Source of the DNA: an uncultured Prevotella sp.
GTDB taxonomy: Bacteria > Bacteroidota > Bacteroidia > Bacteroidales > Bacteroidaceae
Length of the DNA stretch: 9,251 bases
NCBI GenBank assembly: GCA_900769275.1
Contig: CAAGGA010000074.1
Coordinates: 1 to 9,251 of the forward strand
Reading direction: 5' to 3'
Both the position numbers and the translations under genes were made by a program. The notes under the pieces are model-generated. The model had not been told where the DNA came from and made no database searches. It saw only the letters and a program-made list of their open reading frames with translations. Below are positions 4,458-9,251 of this stretch, in pieces (position 1 is the stretch's first letter; every line of letters starts with the position of its first letter).

Positions 4458-6416
4458 TTATCTTTTCATCAGGACTAAGAGGACGTTGATGTCGCTGGGT
4501 GATACTCCCGGTATCCTGGATGCCTGGGCGAGGGTTGTGGGGTTGATTGCCGTGAGTTTCTGCCGTGCTTCGGTGGAGAGGCCTTGGATGTCGTTGTACG
4601 AGAAGTGTCCTTTTATGCGGATGTCTTCGAGACGGTGCATCTTTTCTGCTGCCTGCTTCTCGCGGTCTATGTATCCTTGATATTTCACCTGTATCTCTGC
4701 TGTCTCTGCTATCTCCTTGTGGCGGTCTGCCGGGGCATCGAGGAACTGGCGGAGATTTGGCAGTGCTTCCGCCATTTTCTCGATGGAGACACCGGGGCGT
4801 GCTATGAGTTCACGCAGTTTGCATCCGCATTGCAGCGGTGTGGTGCCTATGCTTTCGAGGAGGGTATTGACTTCTTTCGGACTGATGTTGGTCGTCTCGC
4901 AGCAGCGTACTATCTCTTCGATGTGGCGTTTCTTTTCCGTCCAGTGGCGGTAGCGTTCCGTCGTGGCGAGTCCGATGGCGTAGGAGCGTTCCGTCAGTCT
5001 TGCGTCGGCATCGTCCTGTCTGAGGAGTATCCGGTATTCTGCCCGTGAGGTGAACATACGGTAAGGTTCGTCCACGCCTTTTGTCACGAGGTCGTCGATG
5101 AGCACTCCGATGTAAGCCTCGTCTCTTGCGAGGGTGAAAGGTTTCCATTCAGCCCGTGTGGTATCATCCGATGCGCGGCTGCCAGCATAGAGAGTGGCGT
5201 TGATACCTGCGATGATACCCTGTCCTGCTGCTTCTTCGTAACCGGTAGTGCCGTTTACCTGTCCTGCAAAGAAGAGTCCGTTGCAGAGTTTGCTCATCAG
5301 AGAGTGGGACAGTTGTGTAGGGTCGAAGTAGTCGTACTCTATTGCATAGCCGGGTCGATAGACCTTGACGTCACGCAGTGCGGGAATTTTTCTCAGTGCT
5401 TCGAGTTGTATCTCTATTGGCATACTGCTTGAGAATCCGTTGAGGTACATCTCGTTGGTGTCCGTTCCCTCGGGTTCAAGGAAGAGAGGGTGATGGTCAC
5501 GGTCGGGGAAAGTGACCAGTTTCGTCTCTACCGAGGGACAGTAGCGTGGTCCCGTGGATTGTATCTGACCGTTGTAGAGGGGTGAGTCGGGCAGTCCCTT
5601 GAGCAGGGTTTCGTGTGCCTCCTTGTTGGTGTTGAACGTCCAGCAGGGCAGTTGTTCCAGTTTGCGATGGCGTCCGAGGAACGAGAATTGGTGGTAGTCG
5701 TTTTCTCCCGGCTGTATCTCCGTGTCCTCAAAGTGTACGCTTCTCTTGTCGATACGCACGGGAGTGCCGGTCTTCATCCTTGCCGAGCGTATGCCGAGGG
5801 CAGTGATGGAGTCTGTCAGATGTGGCACGGCGGGCTCAGCGCAGCGTCCTCCCGGCACCATTTTTCTTCCTACGTGCATCAGTCCGTTGAGGAAAGTGCC
5901 GGCTGTTATCACTACGGCAGGTGCGAGTATCTCCACTCCCCAGATGGTGCGGACGCCGGTGATGTGCGGTAGTTTAGCGTCGTCAGCGTTGCTTTCCGTG
6001 TCGTCGTTGCATGGAGAGCCTGCGAAGAGCAGTGTCTCCACTTGGTCCTGCCAGATGTCGAGGTTGTCGGTATGGTCGAGTAATGTCCTCCATTCCCATA
6101 TGAATTTTCCTCTGTCGCATTGTGCGCGTGGTGACCACATCGCTGGTCCCTTGCTTCTGTTGAGCATACGGAACTGTATGGCGGTGGCATCCGTGACGAG
6201 TCCCATGCCTCCTCCGAGGGCATCCACTTCGCGTACTATCTGTCCTTTCGCTATGCCTCCCACGGCGGGGTTGCAGGACATCTGCGCTATCTTGTTCATG
6301 TCCATGGTGACGAGACAGGTCTTTGCGCCTGTTCTTGCTGCGGCGTGTGCCGCTTCGCATCCGGCGTGACCGCCACCGACTACAATTACATCGTAATACA
6401 GAGTTGTCATTTTCAT
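4458..6416 (-). CDS. mnmG: tRNA uridine-5-carboxymethylaminomethyl(34) synthesis enzyme MnmG (GidA)
   Basis: MnmG, working with the GTPase MnmE, uses FAD and methylenetetrahydrofolate to install (carboxymethyl)aminomethyl groups on U34 of certain tRNAs. The N-terminal Rossmann motif is GGGHAG (residues 14-19). CNPAVGGIAKG (48-58) and NRSKGPA (86-92) are family signatures. A GYEEAAGQG motif lies near 392-400, and the C-terminal helical domain ends in the family-typical NVLLVLMKR. The protein has 652 residues against about 625-630 in well-known homologues; part of the excess is an acidic insertion near residues 132-150. The ATG at 6416 is used here, but Met3 (6410) is also possible. A good -7 element ends only about 11 bases before the start, implying a very short leader. 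mnmG often lies near the replication origin in bacteria. It is followed by apt. Confidence 0.97.
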   Translation of the reverse strand: MKMTTLYYDVIVVGGGHAGCEAAHAAARTGAKTCLVTMDMNKIAQMSCNPAVGGIAKGQIVREVDALGGGMGLVTDATAIQFRMLNRSKGPAMWSPRAQCDRGKFIWEWRTLLDHTDNLDIWQDQVETLLFAGSPCNDDTESNADDAKLPHITGVRTIWGVEILAPAVVITAGTFLNGLMHVGRKMVPGGRCAEPAVPHLTDSITALGIRSARMKTGTPVRIDKRSVHFEDTEIQPGENDYHQFSFLGRHRKLEQLPCWTFNTNKEAHETLLKGLPDSPLYNGQIQSTGPRYCPSVETKLVTFPDRDHHPLFLEPEGTDTNEMYLNGFSSSMPIEIQLEALRKIPALRDVKVYRPGYAIEYDYFDPTQLSHSLMSKLCNGLFFAGQVNGTTGYEEAAGQGIIAGINATLYAGSRASDDTTRAEWKPFTLARDEAYIGVLIDDLVTKGVDEPYRMFTSRAEYRILLRQDDADARLTERSYAIGLATTERYRHWTEKKRHIEEIVRCCETTNISPKEVNTLLESIGTTPLQCGCKLRELIARPGVSIEKMAEALPNLRQFLDAPADRHKEIAETAEIQVKYQGYIDREKQAAEKMHRLEDIRIKGHFSYNDIQGLSTEARQKLTAINPTTLAQASRIPGVSPSDINVLLVLMKR

Positions 6417-6427
6417 GAAATTTTCGG

Positions 6428-6457
6428 CAAAAGTAACAAGAATTTTTCAAAATCCAA
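6428..6457 (-). promoter_or_regulatory. Bacteroidota-type promoter for mnmG
   Basis: On the minus strand TACTTTTG (6428-6435) matches the Bacteroidota -7 consensus TAnnTTTG exactly. A TTG at 6455-6457 lies 19 bases upstream, where the -33 element is expected. Transcription should begin around 6421-6424, leaving only about 5-8 bases before the ATG at 6416. No ribosome-binding site fits in that space. Confidence 0.65.
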
Positions 6458-6466
6458 GTCTAAAAG

Positions 6467-6497
6467 TTTGTCTTTTCATATAAAAACATTAATTTTG
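6467..6497 (+). promoter_or_regulatory. Bacteroidota-type promoter for frdC-frdA
   Basis: TTTG (6467-6470), a 19-base spacer and TAATTTTG (6490-6497) match the -33 / -7 pattern of the Bacteroidota primary sigma factor. Transcription would begin near 6503, giving a leader of about 140 bases before the frdC ATG. It is back-to-back with the mnmG promoter; the two -33 elements are only 9 bases apart. Confidence 0.7.
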
Positions 6498-6523
6498 TAG
6501 TCGTTTTATATTATTTTATAGTT

Positions 6524-6565
6524 CACGCACGCAGCATGATATGCCGTCCGTGCGCATTATGCGTG
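6524..6565 (+). promoter_or_regulatory. Hairpin in the frdC 5' leader, alternative pairings
   Basis: CGCACG (6526-6531) pairs perfectly with CGTGCG (6549-6554), and GCAT (6534-6537) pairs with ATGC (6541-6544) inside it. A competing stem pairs CACGCA (6524-6529) with TGCGTG (6560-6565); it shares bases with the first stem, so the two cannot both form. The element lies about 20 bases after the predicted transcription start and 80 bases before the frdC ATG. It matches no riboswitch class I know, and a regulatory role is only possible, not shown. Confidence 0.4.
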
Positions 6566-6645
6566 TACTTGGGTAGTAAGCGGCGGAGGTTCAGAAAACA
6601 AGAGTTAATATCATAATCTTTAATTTTTCAAAACAACTATCATTT
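6566..6645 (+). other. Distal part of the frdC leader
   Basis: The first part is GC-richer (GCGGCGGAGG at 6580-6589) and the last 55 bases are AT-rich and largely unstructured, ending directly at the frdC start codon. There is no Shine-Dalgarno sequence at a normal distance, as is common in Bacteroidota. Positions 6589-6614 are a near copy of 45-69 at the left edge of the window. No open reading frame is supported here. Confidence 0.45.
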
Positions 6646-7323
6646 ATGTGGTTATTTAATTCATCAATCGGAAGGAAAGTCATAATGTCCCTGACGGGCA
6701 TGGCTCTCATCCTGTTCTTAACATTCCACATGTCAATGAACATCGTGGCACTTTTCTCTGAGGAGGGCTACAACATGATCTGTGAGATGCTCGGTGCCAA
6801 CTGGTATGCCGTGGCTGCTACACTCGGTCTTGCTGCATTGGCTGTGCTTCACATCCTGTATGCCTTTATCCTTACGGCTCAGAACCGCAAGGCCCGCGGC
6901 ACTGACGGCTATGCTGTCGTTGACAAGCCGGCAAAGGTGGAGTGGGCATCACAGAACATGCTCGTTCTCGGCATCATCGTCCTTGTAGGTCTGCTGTTGC
7001 ACCTTTACAACTTCTGGTGGAACATGATGGCTCAGGAGTTGTTGCCAGGAGGTAACACCATCTTCGCTGCTGACGGAGTACACTGGATTCGCGAGACGTT
7101 CTCTCAGCCTATCTACGTGATTCTCTATCTCATCTGGCTTGGTGCTCTCTGGTTCCACCTGACACACGGTTTCTGGAGTGCTATCCAGACAATGGGCTGG
7201 AACGGCAAGACATGGTTCTGCCGCTGGAAGGTTATCAGCATCGCCTATGCCACCATTCTCTTTGCAGGCTTTGCAGTAGTGGTAATATGCTTCTTCGCTC
7301 GCAGTCTTTGCGGATGTTGCTAA
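6646..7323 (+). CDS. frdC: Succinate dehydrogenase/fumarate reductase cytochrome b subunit
   Basis: This is the membrane anchor of the quinone:fumarate (or succinate:quinone) oxidoreductase. It passes electrons between menaquinone and the catalytic subunits. The 225-residue protein shows five hydrophobic helices at about 13-37, 54-78, 103-125, 155-178 and 196-219. This is the single-subunit, type B arrangement known from Wolinella FrdC and Bacillus SdhC. Histidines at 28, 69, 119 and 171 (or 174) are spaced like the four axial ligands of the two haems in Bacillus SdhC (28, 70, 113, 155), so it is probably a di-haem protein. The C-terminus ends in a small cysteine cluster (222, 224, 225) of unknown meaning. 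It is first in its operon, 93 bases before the flavoprotein gene. The sequence cannot tell whether the enzyme works mainly as fumarate reductase or succinate dehydrogenase. Confidence 0.95.
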   Translation: MWLFNSSIGRKVIMSLTGMALILFLTFHMSMNIVALFSEEGYNMICEMLGANWYAVAATLGLAALAVLHILYAFILTAQNRKARGTDGYAVVDKPAKVEWASQNMLVLGIIVLVGLLLHLYNFWWNMMAQELLPGGNTIFAADGVHWIRETFSQPIYVILYLIWLGALWFHLTHGFWSAIQTMGWNGKTWFCRWKVISIAYATILFAGFAVVVICFFARSLCGCC

Positions 7324-7416
7324 AACTTGTCGCTTGGTTGTCTCCCCGTCATGTCGTCCGTATTTTTTGAGATGCATACTGACGGCAGCCAATGACTCAA
7401 AAACAATAATATAACA
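7324..7416 (+). other. frdC-frdA spacer with a weak hairpin
   Basis: CGTCCGTAT (7355-7363) can pair with ATACTGACG (7376-7384) with one mismatch in the middle and a 12-base loop. No promoter of the TAnnTTTG type and no T-tract after the stem are present, so it does not look like a terminator. The last 27 bases before the frdA ATG are A-rich and lack a Shine-Dalgarno sequence. The spacer probably lies inside one transcript and might influence relative yields of the two subunits. Confidence 0.35.
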
Positions 7417-9251
7417 ATGACAAAAGTATTAAATTCAAGAATACCAGAGGGACCAGTAGCACAGAAGTGGACCGAGTTTAAGGCTCACCAGCGTCTGGTA
7501 AACCCAAAGAATAAACTGAAGCTCGACGTTATCGTGGTAGGCACAGGTCTTGCAGGTGCTTCCGCTGCTTCTTCACTTGGAGAGATGGGCTTCAACGTAC
7601 TTAACTTCTGCATTCAGGACTCACCGCGCCGTGCTCACTCCATTGCAGCACAGGGAGGTATCAATGCCGCAAAGTGCTATCAGAACGACGGCGACTCAGT
7701 ATATCGCCTCTTTTACGACACTGTAAAGGGTGGCGACTACCGTGCACGTGAGGCTAACGTATATCGTCTCGCAGAGGTTTCCAACAATATCATCGACCAG
7801 TGCGTGGCACAGGGCGTACCTTTCGCCCGTGAGTACGGCGGTATGCTTGCCAACCGTTCCTTCGGCGGTGCTCAGGTATCACGTACTTTCTACGCCAAGG
7901 GACAGACAGGACAGCAGCTCCTCCTCGGTGCTTACTCTTCACTCATGTGTCAGGTCAATGCCGGCAAGGTGAAGCTCTACACCCGCTATGAGATGGAGGA
8001 CGTAGTAATCATCGACGGACGTGCGCGCGGTATCATCGCCAAGAACCTCGTGACAGGTAAGCTGGAGCGTTTCTCTGCCAATGCCGTAGTAATAGCAACG
8101 GGCGGTTACGGCAACGCTTACTTCCTCTCTACCAACGCCATGGGATGTAACTGTACGGCAGCCATCCAGTGCTATCGCAAGGGCGCAATGTTTGCCAACC
8201 CTTCTTACGTGCAGATTCACCCGACATGTATTCCTGTTCACGGTGACAACCAGTCCAAGCTCACCCTTATGTCAGAGTCACTCCGTAACGACGGACGTAT
8301 CTGGGTGCCAAAGAACATCGAGGACGCAAAGGCTCTCCAGGCAGGCACAAAGCAGGGTTGGGAGATACCGGAGCAGGACCGCGACTACTACCTTGAGCGT
8401 CGTTATCCGGCATTCGGCAACCTCGTACCTCGTGACGTGGCTTCACGCGCTGCCAAGGAGCGTTGCGACAAGGGCTACGGCGTGAACAACACAGGTCTCG
8501 CTGTCTTCCTCGACTTCTCAGAGTCTATCCAGCGTCTCGGCATCAACGAGATACGCCAGCGTTACGGCAACCTCTTCGATATGTATGAGGAGATAACTGA
8601 CGTCAATCCGGGAGAGTTCGTATATTCTAAGGACGGCTTCGACTACTACAAGCCTATGATGATTTTCCCTGCTATCCACTACACCATGGGTGGTATATGG
8701 GTAGATTACGAACTGATGACCACTATCCCCGGTCTCTTCGCCATCGGTGAGTGTAACTTCTCTGACCACGGTGCCAACCGCCTCGGTGCTTCAGCCCTCA
8801 TGCAGGGTCTCGCTGACGGTTACTTCGTGCTGCCATACACCATCCAGAACTACCTCGCTGACCAGGCTATCTGGCCACGTCTCTCTACCGACCTGCCAGA
8901 GTTTGAAGAGGCAGAGAAGGCTGTCGATGCAGAGCTTTCACGTCTGCTCAACATCAAGGGCAAGCGCTCCGTTGACTCTATCCACAAGGAGCTGGGTCAC
9001 ATCCTTTGGGAGCACGTAGGCATGGGACGCACCAAGGCTGGACTTGAGGAGGGTCTCAAACTGATGAAGGCTCTCCGTAAGGAGTTCAACACCAACCTCT
9101 TCGTGCCGGGCACCAAGGAAGGTCTCAACATCGAGCTTGACAAGGCGGTTCACCTCCGTGACTTCATCCTCATGGGTGAGCTCATCGCCAACGACGCCCT
9201 CCACCGCGAGGAGTCATGCGGCGGTCACTTCCGTGAGGAGCACCAGACAGA
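7417..9251 (+). CDS. frdA: Succinate dehydrogenase/fumarate reductase flavoprotein subunit, 3' end outside window
   Basis: This catalytic subunit carries covalent FAD and interconverts fumarate and succinate on the cytoplasmic side of the membrane. The reading frame is open for 611 codons with no stop before the edge; related proteins have about 640-660 residues, so only the C-terminal tail is missing. FAD binding is seen in GTGLAG (42-47), and His74 in the AHSIAAQGG segment fits the covalent FAD attachment site. Active-site candidates are His268 (HPTCIPVH), Arg339 (PRDVASRA), His421 (HYTMGG), Glu445 (GEC) and His451/Arg455 (HGANRLGASAL). The ATG at 7417 gives a normal N-terminus about 40 residues before the FAD motif. 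The order cytochrome b then flavoprotein is the frdCAB/sdhCAB layout, so the iron-sulfur subunit should follow. Codon use favours C-ending codons, consistent with strong expression. Confidence 0.96.
   Translation, partial: MTKVLNSRIPEGPVAQKWTEFKAHQRLVNPKNKLKLDVIVVGTGLAGASAASSLGEMGFNVLNFCIQDSPRRAHSIAAQGGINAAKCYQNDGDSVYRLFYDTVKGGDYRAREANVYRLAEVSNNIIDQCVAQGVPFAREYGGMLANRSFGGAQVSRTFYAKGQTGQQLLLGAYSSLMCQVNAGKVKLYTRYEMEDVVIIDGRARGIIAKNLVTGKLERFSANAVVIATGGYGNAYFLSTNAMGCNCTAAIQCYRKGAMFANPSYVQIHPTCIPVHGDNQSKLTLMSESLRNDGRIWVPKNIEDAKALQAGTKQGWEIPEQDRDYYLERRYPAFGNLVPRDVASRAAKERCDKGYGVNNTGLAVFLDFSESIQRLGINEIRQRYGNLFDMYEEITDVNPGEFVYSKDGFDYYKPMMIFPAIHYTMGGIWVDYELMTTIPGLFAIGECNFSDHGANRLGASALMQGLADGYFVLPYTIQNYLADQAIWPRLSTDLPEFEEAEKAVDAELSRLLNIKGKRSVDSIHKELGHILWEHVGMGRTKAGLEEGLKLMKALRKEFNTNLFVPGTKEGLNIELDKAVHLRDFILMGELIANDALHREESCGGHFREEHQT

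Noticed and set aside
4159..4680. 173-codon plus-strand open frame spanning the apt start, the intergenic repeats and the mnmG end
   Set aside because: The central Phe/Leu-rich part is just the translated T-rich repeat tract, and both ends are antisense to real genes.
5722..6369. 215-codon plus-strand open frame opposite mnmG
   Set aside because: It is antisense to a well-supported gene, its translation is rich in Ser/Pro/Arg with no recognisable domain, and it arises from the codon pattern of mnmG.
7745..7750. Another CACGTG core that might be a third parS site
   Set aside because: It lies inside frdA and its flanks do not extend the TGTTT/AAACA arms, so it is only the hexamer.

Overview
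The window looks like a piece of Bacteroidota chromosome, most probably from the Prevotella/Bacteroides group. The evidence is a fumarate reductase/succinate dehydrogenase locus in the order cytochrome b, then flavoprotein; promoters matching the Bacteroidota -33 TTTG / -7 TAnnTTTG pattern; genes that mostly lack a Shine-Dalgarno sequence; and A-rich leaders. All recognisable genes are conserved chromosomal genes. I see no phage, insertion sequence, CRISPR array, toxin system or RNA gene, and no undescribed multi-gene system.

Layout. Positions 1-243 are non-coding or a gene edge, with a long hairpin terminator. Five genes then run leftward on the minus strand: deoC (244-1137), dtd (1187-1639), uvrC (1643-3529), apt (3741-4274) and mnmG (4458-6416). 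In transcription order this is mnmG-apt, a strong terminator, then uvrC-dtd-deoC. A 229-base intergenic region (6417-6645) carries two back-to-back promoters, one for mnmG and one for the rightward operon. That operon holds the cytochrome b subunit (6646-7323) and the flavoprotein subunit (7417 to the window edge, about 611 codons present, C-terminus cut off). The iron-sulfur subunit is expected just outside.

Roles. MnmG modifies wobble uridines in tRNA and Dtd clears D-aminoacyl-tRNAs. Apt salvages adenine and DeoC degrades deoxyribose-5-phosphate. UvrC makes the incisions in nucleotide excision repair. The FrdC/FrdA pair belongs to the membrane quinone:fumarate/succinate oxidoreductase that supports fumarate respiration and succinate production in this group.

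The most notable signal is two exact copies of a 16-base palindrome, TGTTTCACGTGAAACA, 829 bases apart at 3529-3544 and 4358-4373. It is identical to the parS centromere bound by ParB/Spo0J. One copy overlaps the uvrC start codon; the other is in the apt leader beside a 22-base tandem repeat. With mnmG next door, this suggests a ParB-loading region, possibly near the replication origin. Other points worth a look are the long structured leader of frdC, a 25-base imperfect repeat shared by the left edge and that leader, and simple-sequence repeats in the apt and deoC leaders.
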